This document shows positions 46,388 to 57,178 of a stretch of DNA of 64,000 bases, one piece after another (positions within the stretch are counted from its first letter, which is position 1; each line of letters opens with the position of its first letter). Made by a program: the position numbers and the translations under genes. The stretch is from Paramecium pentaurelia (lineage: Eukaryota > Ciliophora > Oligohymenophorea > Peniculida > Parameciidae). The notes beneath the pieces are model-generated. The model did no database searches. It was not told where the DNA came from and saw nothing but the letters and a program-made list of their open reading frames with translations. The stretch is from assembly GCA_905183005.1 (NCBI GenBank), contig CAJJDO010000023.1:515566-579565 (forward strand). Reading direction: 5' to 3'.

Positions 46388-48317
46388 TCATAGCTTTGTA
46401 ATTAACTATTCAAAAGTGATATCTTGTGAGTACAATTAAGTCTTGAAATTATTCGAATTCTTTTATGGAATATCTTGATCCTACATTAGATCCATCAAAT
46501 ATGTTGTTAAGTAAACAAGTTCTTTATCTAAGGCATTGTCATAGAATGGTATTATGGGAATACCATTGTCCTATTAAAAGCAAAATGAATATGAAGCATT
46601 ATCTATTAATACCATATCCTTTAAATTTCTATTCCCTATTATTCTTAAATCTTTGACATGTAATCCATCTTAAATCACAATACAACTATCTCTGAAAAAT
46701 CTGTGATGGATAAATTTTTTATCTGGATCCAGATAATTCAATACTTTTTAAGCGTAGCATTCATGTGATGCTGTAAATACTATGATTTCATATTTTTATG
46801 ATAGAAGTTAAAGCATCTCTTTACAATATGGTCTAATATTAATTCCAGCATCCACTGTTTCTCCAGTAGGAAACTTTATAGTTAATACTATGTCACTTGG
46901 ATCATCATTTGATTCTTAGCAATGAATCAAAGTTTCATCTAAATCAAAAACAATACTTTTTGCGACTAATTATATACTAATATATATATACATCTATTAG
47001 GAGGTAAATTTACAATTTTTTATTTTATATCTTCTAGTTTAGGTTTTTAAGCGTCTTTACAAAACTATAAAGCGTGAAAGCTTTATTAAATATGATCTAT
47101 ATAAATTTCAGAGAAGTATTGCTATGTTTTAATACTATTATTAAATAGTTGCTTTATTTAAGTTTCAAATTTTTTATCTTTATGAAAAAATCTAGCAAAT
47201 GACATATAATATTAAAACTCTTAAAAAGGTACTTATGGTCCTAAGTTTACCTTTTGAGCAGGTGTAAATTTTCTATCTCCTGACAAATTTCTTAGTTTAG
47301 ATTTTGATTCTCTATGACTCACTAATGATTCTGTAACAATAGAATTTTCTTTAGACCTTCTTTAACCATGTAATGGCGAATTCATTCTTTTTCTTGTTGG
47401 TTTAGTATTTACTGAAGTATTAACTGAATTAGAATTCTATTTTTATGGAATAAAATTTGCCCCTCTTGAGATTCTTGTTACATACTTGTTTATTTAAGTT
47501 TAATTAACTTATAAATTAGTTGATTATGAAAAAGCTGTATTTAAATTCTAATCTTACTCTGACAAGACTGCTAAAGATGCTTATGATAATAAGGTTTATT
47601 AAGTGGTTTAAAGAGATTAATTTTCTTTAGGTTAAGAAACACTTAGAACTATTTATGGACTTACTAGTTATGCTTGATATTAATTCTATTGTGAACTTTA
47701 ATTAAAAAAAGAGGTATTTTTGTATTTTGAGATCAATTATTCTAATTTTTAAGTAGCCTCAGCATTTTCTATTTCCTTCGTAACTTACTATTATTATGTT
47801 GATTCTTCAATTATTGATTATTGCACTTCTTTTTTGCTATTACTTCTAGATTCTCTTGTTAATTTAACTGTCTTTTATTTTATTCCCAAAGATGCAGCAC
47901 TCTACCCAAATATTGTTCTTTATATTAAGGATGTTTTTTTATTTGTTTTCTTTTCACTTTATTACTCTTAAATTCTTTAAGATTATAGGGGCTCAGTTGT
48001 AGAATTATCACTATAAATCATAAGAAATTTTACGTTGGCTTTAAGGTCTCATTTGTTCGTTAAGATACTTCTTGTTTTAAATTTGGTATAGGTTAACATA
48101 GAGAAGATGTGACCAACTAAATTTTATTAAAATTGAAAAGTACCTTATAACTTGGTTAGCCAATTTGGCTGGTTTTACTAGATTTCGCAGAAGGTACTCT
48201 TTTTTGTGAATGCGATTTTTATGATGATTTTGGCCTCTAATTAACTAAGGCTTATAATAGAGAGCTTGAACTCTATTAATGATTAAGATTAACTATTGAC
48301 ATATTTGTACGAAGCAT
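46388..48317 (-). CDS. FCP1/SCP-like (NLI-interacting factor) phosphatase
   Basis: HAD-superfamily protein phosphatase, about 600 residues. A long disordered N-terminal half (MLRTNMSIVNLNHQQSSSSL, Q/S-rich) leads to GDRKFTPAQKVNLGPQVPFQ. After a 26-nt intron comes the FCP1 homology domain: FAKSIVFDLDETLIHC (DxDxT nucleophile motif), KFPTGETVDAGINIRPYCKE, YEIIVFTASHECYAQKVLNY, IHHRFFRDSC, VKDLRIIGNRNLKDMVLIDN, then ASYSFCFQQDNGIPIIPFYD. The C-terminus ends QLITKL-stop (46388-46390). The domain resembles CTDSPL2/SCP enzymes that dephosphorylate the RNA polymerase II CTD or other phosphoserines. It is divergent from PACRG copy B with 325 bp between start codons. The 5' 1.1 kb lies in the right arm of the inverted repeat. 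Confidence 0.9.
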
Positions 48318-48642
48318 TCCTTTATTTTTTCAAATAATATTATCGTTAGATTATATTTATTGTTTAGAATATTAAAAAAATGATATTTATTGCAACTCTT
48401 CTAGTCATTTGAGTTGAACTATCTATTTTACGGACAAGAATGCACTTAATTAATTCCATTTGTTGAAAAGTCAGCCAGTTTAGAATATAGATAATATAGT
48501 GCATGCCAACAGAAGAAATTAATTATTTAAGTCTTGGGCGAGTCTAAATAACTGATTAGAATATTTATACTGAATTATTATCAAAAAGTAACTATGGATT
48601 GTGAATTGCTAAATAAATAATTAATATAAAATAAATATTAGA
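48318..48642. other. Divergent promoter region FCP1-like / PACRG-B
   Basis: 325 bp between the two ATGs. The diverged locus at 50794-51121 (328 bp) aligns with it in patches, so some of this spacer is conserved. This is evidence for shared regulatory sequence. Confidence 0.65.
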
Positions 48643-49514
48643 ATGCAATAATAATAAGTAAGTAATAAAAGAATAAAACCAATCTAAGGACATTCTCCTT
48701 AAAGATCACCAGGTAAATTCTGTTCAAATTTATTGAACATTAGTAATAAATTTGCAGGAACAGGTGGAAGTAATAATTTATAAGTTATATAACTTATTAG
48801 TGACATCATCATTAGCTCCTAAGAAAGCATAAGCACCTTAAAAAGTTCCAAAATCAGGTATCTTTCAAGCTTTACCAATGATTGAATAGACTCTATTTAA
48901 AAAATATTATGATAGAGGAGATCTTCCAATTGCAGTTAATTTTAGTGGAGCTGTAAGAAAAATAGTTTGGAAATGTGAACCTGAATGTTTAGATTATCAT
49001 TTATATCTTCCAATATTCTTTGAAGGACTAAGAGAAACTGAAGATCCTTACAAATTCTTAGCTGTTAATGGATGTGAAGAATTATTATAAAAAGGAGAAA
49101 CTAAGATATTATCAGTATTACCATAATTAATCATTCCTATTAAAAGTATATATTTATAATATATAAATTCTTAAATAGAAGCTTTAGCAACAAAGAATCA
49201 TGATATTATGTGTATTACATTAAAGAAAATATAAAAATTGGTTAAAAGTGGTTAAATGATAGGAGAAGCATTAGTTCCTTATTATAGATAAATATTACCA
49301 GTTATGAATATGTATAAGAATAAAAGATGTATATCTCTATTTATTTATTTATTTAGTAAATATTGGAGATAAAATTGATTATTCATAAAGAAAAAATGAA
49401 AATCTATCTGATCTAATCTAAGAAACATTAGAAACACTTGAAAAAAATGGAGGAGAAGATGCATATATTAATATTAAATATATGATACCAACATATGAAA
49501 GTTGTATGTTTTGA
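48643..49514 (+). CDS. PACRG: PACRG (copy B)
   Basis: Same 872-bp gene as copy A, with MQQQQVSN start (48643-48645), three short introns, and ESCMF-stop (49512-49514). It lies divergent from the intact FCP1-like gene and is followed within 8 bp by the N run. Protein features and role are as described for copy A. Confidence 0.93.
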
Positions 49515-49522
49515 TCATATAA

Positions 49523-49846
49523 NNNNNNNNNNNNNNNNNNNNNNNNNNNNNNNNNNNNNNNNNNNNNNNNNNNNNNNNNNNNNNNNNNNNNNNNNNNNNN
49601 NNNNNNNNNNNNNNNNNNNNNNNNNNNNNNNNNNNNNNNNNNNNNNNNNNNNNNNNNNNNNNNNNNNNNNNNNNNNNNNNNNNNNNNNNNNNNNNNNNNN
49701 NNNNNNNNNNNNNNNNNNNNNNNNNNNNNNNNNNNNNNNNNNNNNNNNNNNNNNNNNNNNNNNNNNNNNNNNNNNNNNNNNNNNNNNNNNNNNNNNNNNN
49801 NNNNNNNNNNNNNNNNNNNNNNNNNNNNNNNNNNNNNNNNNNNNNN
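49523..49846. other. Assembly gap (324 N)
   Basis: Run of N between two 906-bp copies of the PACRG block (48617-49522 and 49847-50752). Confidence 0.99.
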
Positions 49847-50752
49847 ATAATTAATATAATATAAATATTAGAATGCAATAATAATAAGTAAGTAATAAAA
49901 GAATAAAACCAATCTAAGGACATTCTCCTTAAAGATCACCAGGTAAATTCTGTTCAAATTTATTGAACATTAGTAATAAATTTGCAGGAACAGGTGGAAG
50001 TAATAATTTATAAGTTATATAACTTATTAGTGACATCATCATTAGCTCCTAAGAAAGCATAAGCACCTTAAAAAGTTCCAAAATCAGGTATCTTTCAAGC
50101 TTTACCAATGATTGAATAGACTCTATTTAAAAAATATTATGATAGAGGAGATCTTCCAATTGCAGTTAATTTTAGTGGAGCTGTAAGAAAAATAGTTTGG
50201 AAATGTGAACCTGAATGTTTAGATTATCATTTATATCTTCCAATATTCTTTGAAGGACTAAGAGAAACTGAAGATCCTTACAAATTCTTAGCTGTTAATG
50301 GATGTGAAGAATTATTATAAAAAGGAGAAACTAAGATATTATCAGTATTACCATAATTAATCATTCCTATTAAAAGTATATATTTATAATATATAAATTC
50401 TTAAATAGAAGCTTTAGCAACAAAGAATCATGATATTATGTGTATTACATTAAAGAAAATATAAAAATTGGTTAAAAGTGGTTAAATGATAGGAGAAGCA
50501 TTAGTTCCTTATTATAGATAAATATTACCAGTTATGAATATGTATAAGAATAAAAGATGTATATCTCTATTTATTTATTTATTTAGTAAATATTGGAGAT
50601 AAAATTGATTATTCATAAAGAAAAAATGAAAATCTATCTGATCTAATCTAAGAAACATTAGAAACACTTGAAAAAAATGGAGGAGAAGATGCATATATTA
50701 ATATTAAATATATGATACCAACATATGAAAGTTGTATGTTTTGATCATATAA
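49847..50752. repeat. Second copy of the 906-bp PACRG block
   Basis: Matches 48617-49522 (offset 1230). The one difference I see is T at 49860 versus A at 48630, upstream of the ATG. It is bounded by N on both sides (49846 and 50753), so it is an isolated contig whose true position is uncertain. Confidence 0.92.
49873..50744 (+). CDS. PACRG: PACRG (copy C, on an isolated contig)
   Basis: Coding sequence identical to copies A and B as far as I can read. The upstream T variant (49860) is shared only with the stub at 40934-40971. That suggests copy C truly belongs on the minus strand at the 38.6-39.5 kb position, next to 40972 onward, and was placed here wrongly. This is inference from the shared variant and flank. 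Confidence 0.85.
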
Positions 50753-50753
50753 N
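50753..50753. other. Single-base N contig join
   Basis: Marks the join between the copy C contig and a diverged FCP1'-PACRG locus. Confidence 0.95.
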
Positions 50754-50793
50754 AATGGTTAAGATTAACTATTGACATATTTGTGCGAAGCAT
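50754..50793 (-). pseudogene. 5' stub of a diverged FCP1-like paralogue, cut by the contig join
   Basis: The first 13 codons read MLRTNMSIVNLNH, identical in protein to the intact FCP1-like gene but with synonymous differences (CGC for CGT, AAC for AAT). Start rc at 50791-50793. The rest is lost at the N. It shows that the diverged PACRG copy D also had a divergent FCP1-like neighbour. Confidence 0.75.
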
Positions 50794-51121
50794 GCCTTTA
50801 TTTTTCAAATAATATTATCGTTAGAATATATTTATTGTTTAAAATACTTAAAAAAAATTATTTATTACAACTTCTCTAACCATTTTAGTTGAACTAAATA
50901 GTTTACAGTTGAAGATCTCTATAATATTTTAGAAGTTGTTGAAATATCATGTCAATCTAAAAAGAGGTATTTAGATGCTTCCAATTAAGTTAAATTCAGC
51001 AGTGAAGCTTAGAGGAAAGTTAAATAATTCATTAGTTTAAGTATGTTGAATTATTATCAAAAAACATGAGCACATGCATCATCAGGTTGGAAAATTAATT
51101 AAATATAAAATTTAGATAAGT
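50794..51121. other. Divergent spacer FCP1'-PACRG-D
   Basis: 328 bp, patchily similar to 48318-48642, particularly close to the phosphatase start and just before the PACRG start. Confidence 0.6.
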
Positions 51122-51981
51122 ATGCTACAATAATAATAAACAAATAAAAGAATAAAAGGACATTCTCCATAAAGATCACCAGGTAAATTCTGTTCAAATT
51201 TATTGAATATTAGTAATAAATTTGCAGGGACAGGTGGAAGTAATAATATATAAGTTATATAACATTTTTAATAGTGTGTTCATCATTAGCTCCTAAGAAA
51301 AGTTAAGCTCCATAAAAAGTACCAAAATCAGGAATCTTTTAAGCTTTACCTATGATTGAATAGACTTTATTTAAAAAATATTATGATCGTGGAGATCTTC
51401 CAATTGCTGTTAATTTTAGTGGAGCAGTTAGAAAGATTGTATGGAAATGTGAACCTGAATGTTTAGATTATCATTTATATCTTCCAATATTCTTTGAAGG
51501 ATTAAGAGAAGTTGAAGATCCTTATAAATTCTTAGCTGTCAATGGATGTGAAGAATTATTATAAAAAGGTGAAACTAAGATATTATCTGTATTACCATAA
51601 TTGATTATTCCTATTAAAAGTAAATATAATATATATATATATTAAATAGAAGCATTAGCAACAAAGAATCATGATATTATGTGTATTACATTAAAGAAAA
51701 TATAGAAATTAGTCAAAAGTGGTTAAATGATAGGAGAAGCATTAGTACCTTATTATAGATAAATATTACCAGTTATGAATATGTATAAAAATAAAAGATG
51801 TATTTATATTATTATTATTATAGTAAATATTGGAGATAAAATTGATTATTCATAAAGAAAAAATGAAAATCTATCTGATCTTATATAAGAAACATTAGAA
51901 ACACTTGAAAAAAATGGAGGAGAAGATGCATATATTAATATTAAATATATGATACCAACATATGAAAGTTGTATGTTTTGA
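51122..51981 (+). CDS. PACRG: PACRG paralogue (copy D, diverged)
   Basis: Starts MLQQQQTNKRIKGHSPQ (51122-51124) and ends TYESCMF-stop (51979-51981). The protein is nearly the same as copies A-C: YYDRGDLPIAVNFSGAVRKI and PQLIIPIK are kept, with one Thr-to-Val change in GLREVEDPYK. Many silent third-position changes are present, and introns differ in length and sequence at the same positions. This pattern of synonymous drift under strong purifying selection is typical of whole-genome-duplication paralogues in Paramecium. Confidence 0.92.
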
Positions 51982-52452
51982 TCATAAATATATTTCAGAT
52001 ATGATAATATTAATAAATTAAAATAATATATTTATGTTCAAAAATCATTTTAAATTTTTCTTATAAATCATAATGTATATAATTGTGTGGATTGATAATG
52101 AATAAATACTTATTTAAGTGAAAATTTGTTTCTAGAATTATTTTATATTTGCAAAATGTTTTAATTTTAGTTTAATAAATGGATTAAACAAGTAATAATT
52201 ACAATAGGATTTTTCTTAGCTAAAATAAAGATAAGATAATTTATTTAAAAATAATAAAGTATTTATTCTATGCATTTGAAAATATAAAATAAATGTACAA
52301 CTTATAAATATTTTATTCATTTTTGAAAAGATTAAAGAACTAAAAAAAAAAGTTATCTTATTATAGTGAAACTTGGCGATTAAAGTAACTTAAAAATCCT
52401 AAATATTATTTAGATTTAGGTTTAAAAATTAAATATTTATAAGAAATAGAAT
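51982..52452. other. Intergenic
   Basis: About 470 bp of very AT-rich sequence between the convergent PACRG-D and zinc-finger genes. Nothing recognised. Confidence 0.7.
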
Positions 52453-53772
52453 TCATTGAAAAAAACAATTATTTTTTTCATTACATTATTAGCATTTTTA
52501 AGTTTTAAAACTTTCCTTTTGGAAACAGGGTATTTCTATTACATGAGCACAAGATGCAAAAACTTTTGAAATTTTATATTCACATGGGTCACATTCTTCA
52601 CTACAATATTTTAGACAAGGATGTCCACATTATTGTTGTTTAGTGCAATTTTCTCTGCATTTATATTTTTCCAAATCCGAGCAAATTTTCGTTATTGTGT
52701 GGGCACATTTCAATTATTTGGTTACTTTTTGCTAACAAGGAGTACAATTATGATCTCCACATTCTTTTTAACAAGGATATAAATGAGAACATGGCCATTT
52801 TTTATTGCATGGTTGTTTGCATTTATAATTTTCTAATTCTTATTTGGCATTAAAACAGTAAAGTTTTGCTTAATGTCCACATGATAACTCCTATACTATT
52901 ATTTCTATACAGGGAGTACATTCTTAGTAACAAAACTTATCACACGGTTAATTATGCTAGCATATTGGTGGTTTTATACATTTTTCCAAGCATTAAAATG
53001 ATTATAAAACAGCAGCTTTCTGATCATAAGTTGTTTGAACTTTGTGTCCACATTTTAAATCAATGCTAACTTAATTTTTAAGGTTCTTTTTTTTATTATT
53101 TATATTTTTATTCTAGCATTCTTTACATACGGTATTGATATAATCATCTTTTTAATAACACTAAATTTGTTATTCATGATCACAATCCAACTTTAATGTT
53201 ATCTATTATAAACATGGAGAGCATTATTGTTAAAAGCAGTAGTTCTTACATTAATTAAATGAATGACCACAAATTCTTTTTTTGTTGCAGGTTTATTTAC
53301 AAATATATGATTTTTATAGTTCTTCTCTTTACCAACATTGAAAATTAGCTGTATGCCCACAATCTAATTTAACTTTTACTTCCTAATTGCATTGTTTTTA
53401 TTATTCTTAATCAATATTTCTGCTTTCTATAAAATGTTCACATAAATTCAGATTTTTTAATCCTTAGCAATTATTGATACATGGTAAACAATTTTCGTAA
53501 CATTTCTTTTTACATCTATCACCACATGGTAGTAGTTTATCACATATGAAATGACATTTGTTATCTATTTTATCCTTTTCAAAACAATAATATTCAACTT
53601 CATGTTCGCATTGCTGGAATTTATGTTTTAATTATATGATACATTTATACGTATTTACATCTATTTTATCATTTTGATCTACTTCATGTTCACATAAAAG
53701 CTTTATTTTATTTTTGGAGTTAGAAGAATTTATCACTATTTCTTATTGACAAATGTTTAATTAATATTTCAT
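52453..53772 (-). CDS. NFX1-type zinc-finger protein lacking a helicase domain
   Basis: About 440 residues, apparently intronless. Starts MKYQLNICQQEIVINSSNS and ends EKNNCFFQ-stop (52453-52455). It consists of Cys/His-rich units like those at the C-terminus of the ZNFX1-like protein, for example LLPCGDRCKKKCYENCLPC, LDCGHTANFQCW, KRICGHSFNQCKNYC, LKLDCDHEQQIQCY and LKCGHK. Upstream there is no helicase, so this is either a zinc-finger-only paralogue or a gene made from the 3' half of such a helicase gene. RNA or ubiquitin-related binding is possible but not shown. Confidence 0.82.
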
Positions 53773-54001
53773 TGTAATTAATATAATTAAACAGTCCTTC
53801 ATAAAGAATTTAATTAAATGAAATATTTAACTAAAACTATCATTATATATTTATGTAATTTTTATCTTCAGATTTATTTGATTTATGTAATACTTTAAAT
53901 TCATTCTCAAATTAGAGTCTAATTATTTATTTCTTAATTTCTATATAAGTATATATTAAAAAATAATGATTGTTAGTTATATTAATAATATTATATTAAA
54001 A

Positions 54002-56106
54002 ATGTAATTCATTTTATAATCTCCAACTCAAAAAGTCATAGAGGAAATAATTAAAGAAAACAATTCTAACTTATTTAGTTTATTAAAGAATGATTCATTT
54101 ATGATATATTGCAGAAATACAGATCCAATTGCTATAGAGTTTATATGTAAAAATGTAGATTAGATGTTAAATATTTTATTTGCTGATTATAATTTGATTC
54201 CAAAAGAATAATTAGAATAGTATGGTGAATAGATCAATAATATTTGGGAGATTATTGAATTGAATTTAGAACCTATTCTAAAATAAATAGAAGTTAATTT
54301 TAAATTTAATATTTAGATTCATTGGTCAATCATTTTTGAATTACTATATAAATAATTCGTTCCTGATATTTAATGGGGTCTAGCATATAAATTATTAAAT
54401 CTTGTAAAAGAAAGAGATTCATCAATTCTCTAAGACTTGTTAAAATAATAAGACTTTTTAGTTTCCTTCTTACCATTTCTTAATATACATAGTGTATCCT
54501 AAATACTGATAGCATTTTTTGAAATAGGATTCAACTAATAATAAATCAATTTTTTGAAAAAAGGCTTAGAATTTTATAAATAATAGGATCTATTAAGTAT
54601 TATCAATTTTACATACATTGTACATGAAATTATGACAAGAATTTTAATTGATTAGTAATTGGAATATATTTTAAATGGAGAATTCCTTAAAGAGATGTTC
54701 GATATTATCATTTAAGATAATATAGATCCAATGTATAATTTAATTTTAAATTAGAATATTAAAAAATGCTGCTCATATAATTTCATTAATCTCAAATTTT
54801 TATACAATGGATATGTAAAATATCAATTTGGATGATCCAGATTCCTCGGATATAGTTACTTAATTTAAACAAACTCCTTTTTTTATCAATTTTGATGTCT
54901 CTAAAATTGATTAAATATTCCAGAAATCAGTTTAAAAGAAGCTTAAAGTTGGATTGTTTATCATAAAACTTGTTGAAGTACGAGCAAGACTATAATTAGA
55001 TAATCGATAATTTAGTTCGAATTACAGATTTATAATTATGGGATTAAATAGCTGAGAGTAACATTATGGGTTTAATTTTCTAATTGATGAATGAATTTCG
55101 AAATGCAGACATTTTCTCGATATATGTAGAAAACATGGTTATTTTTATATTTGATAAGGCCTTAAATGATTACCATCCTTTTTGGGCCTATTATCTCATT
55201 TAAAGATATAAATTATAAAATAAAAATATAGGTCATTTATATAGATTAATATATTAATTCGATATAAATTTAGAGTAGAAGTTATTAAGAGATACAGATA
55301 ATTTGCCATATATTGATACTTTGAGATTAATTTAAAATGAATTGAAAATCTCAAAAATATGGAATGCATAAAAAATGTTTTATATTAATCAAGAAGAAAG
55401 AAATAAGACAAAATTAGGGGAAGATACAAGTACTCCAAAAAAAGAAATAGATTTAACTAAGTTTTTAATAGAATAAAATCTAATATTAGAAGAAGAATAA
55501 ATTTCAAGAGGTTATTCTGCTATAGAAATTAAAAGTTGCTAGAACAATCATACAAATCCAAATTAATTATTTCAAAATGTTTAATTGAATGTTTTTGAAA
55601 ACATTACTATAAGTAAGAATATAGGTGAATTTGATTGTAATTCACAAAGTGAAGAAAATGATAAAACAAGTAATCAGATCCCAGAAGATTCTTCAGAAAA
55701 ACAAGATAATTAATTTGAATAAAGGTTGAGCAATCAATCGAATAAGAATTTATAAGATAGATTTAATAAAAGTTGTTTTGGAATGTCATATTCTTTATAA
55801 TATGAAGAAAGAAAAGATAAGTTTTTGAGTGGATCTTTGTAAATTGATTTTAAGAGTTTTTAATATAATTTTAAAAGAGTAAATTCACTGAAATTCTCTT
55901 AAGAACTTAGAAAAGACAATAAAAATTTCGAAGAATTTAAAATTGAAATTCTAAAAAATAAAAAAGTATTAAAAAAACATGATAACAGTATTTTAAAAGT
56001 AGATGAAATTGATTAAGAAGCTAATTTAAATATAGAATAACAAGAATAATAAAAATTAGATTCATAATAGTAAAAATAGTAAAATTCTTTACATAAGTTA
56101 ACATGA
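54002..56106 (+). CDS. SAPS-domain-like protein (candidate PP6 regulatory subunit)
   Basis: About 690 residues, starting MQFILQSPTQKVIEEIIKEN. One 26-nt intron near 54814-54839 joins FLYNGY to IPRIQLLNLNKLL. The N-terminal 450 residues are a helical solenoid. LFSLLKNDSFMIYCRNTDPI resembles the 'ELL..D.VLQECK..N' opening of SAPS proteins. YKLQNKNIGHLYRLIYQFD resembles their 'GYMGHLT.IA' block near the end. The C-terminus is acidic, Ser/Gln-rich and disordered, ending SLHKLT-stop (56104-56106). SAPS proteins recruit PP6/Sit4-type phosphatases. The assignment rests on two motifs judged by eye. A different HEAT-type protein is possible. Confidence 0.5.
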
Positions 56107-56164
56107 ATGTAACAATAAATAATATATATATTAATTTATTCTAAATTTCTAATTTTCATTAAAT

Positions 56165-57119
56165 ATGTTAACAAATAGTAGTACAGACTATATTCTCGAA
56201 AATACTTTGAAAGAAATCTTGTCTGATGTAATTGTTTTGTATTTAAATTAAAGATGCTTTAATTACTTGAGTAGAATATAAGATCAGAAGTAGAGTTGCA
56301 ACACATACAAGATCAACTATAGGATTATGAAAATTTATAATAATTAGCAGAAACAATGAAGTTTATCTTTCAAGCTTTAAAAAAGAAATTTAAAGATAAT
56401 AATTATTCATAGAAATTTTTCAAATGTGAACCAAAAACATAAAATTATGAGAAATTAGAATAAGCAGTACAAAAATATGAATAAGAAATAAGAATACACA
56501 TTAGAGTATGATTAATTGGTATATAAATTTAGTTAGGCTTAACATGAGATGAAAATATTCATTGAAACAATTTAATAATAATTAGAAGAATCTGAATAAA
56601 TTAGAAAAGAATATCTTAAAGAAACAACTTAAATGATATAAGTAATATATGATTTTAATTATTTAGAAACTAAAAAAAGAGAATTATAATTTGATTCAAT
56701 AATTGAAGTATTATACTTAAACATATAAATAATAAACTGCATTAAATTCCAGAAGGGATAGTACATAAACTATAAATTAAACATTATAAAAATAGACATC
56801 AAAATCAAATCATTTAGGCAATGAATCAGGAAAATAAGAGTAATTCAATAATAGTTAAATAATGAAACTGCAATAGACTTAAAACAATAGTTTAAATGAA
56901 TTATTAAAAAATAAAGAGTCCTAAAAATCCTTAACTTAGCGACCCCTTATATCAAAGTAATAATTCATATTCATAATATTAAGTCGAAATAAAAGTTATT
57001 CTGTAGGAATAAGCAAATAGAACTTAATTAATAGTAGCTTAATTTAAAAATTGATATAGGAATAAACATCAAAAAGAAAGAGTTTACATGCAGAAAGTCA
57101 TAGATCTAAAGGATGTTGA
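56165..57119 (+). CDS. Coiled-coil protein, uncharacterised
   Basis: About 290 residues, starting MLTNSSTDYILENTLKEILS. Introns near 56230-56255 (ends AAG), a 19-nt one near 56468-56486, and one near 56643-56667 keep the frame. The central part is helical and heptad-like (VELQHIQDQLQDYENLQQLA, MKFIFQALKKKFKDN). The C-terminus is Ser/Arg-rich with KSLHAESHRSKGC-stop-type composition (TGA 57117-57119). The 19-nt intron is at the lower size limit, so this exon junction is the least secure. No family recognised. Confidence 0.6.
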
Positions 57120-57178
57120 GATTTAAAAGAAATTATCTAATAATTGAAAATATTAATCATAAATTTTATTATTTTTTA

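Larger units (their letters stand above)
47220..49522. repeat. Right arm of 2303-bp inverted duplication
   Basis: Reverse complement of 38630-40932. Here the arm is continuous with the intact phosphatase gene on its left and ends at the N run on its right, so this arm is the better candidate for the genuine locus. Confidence 0.93.
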
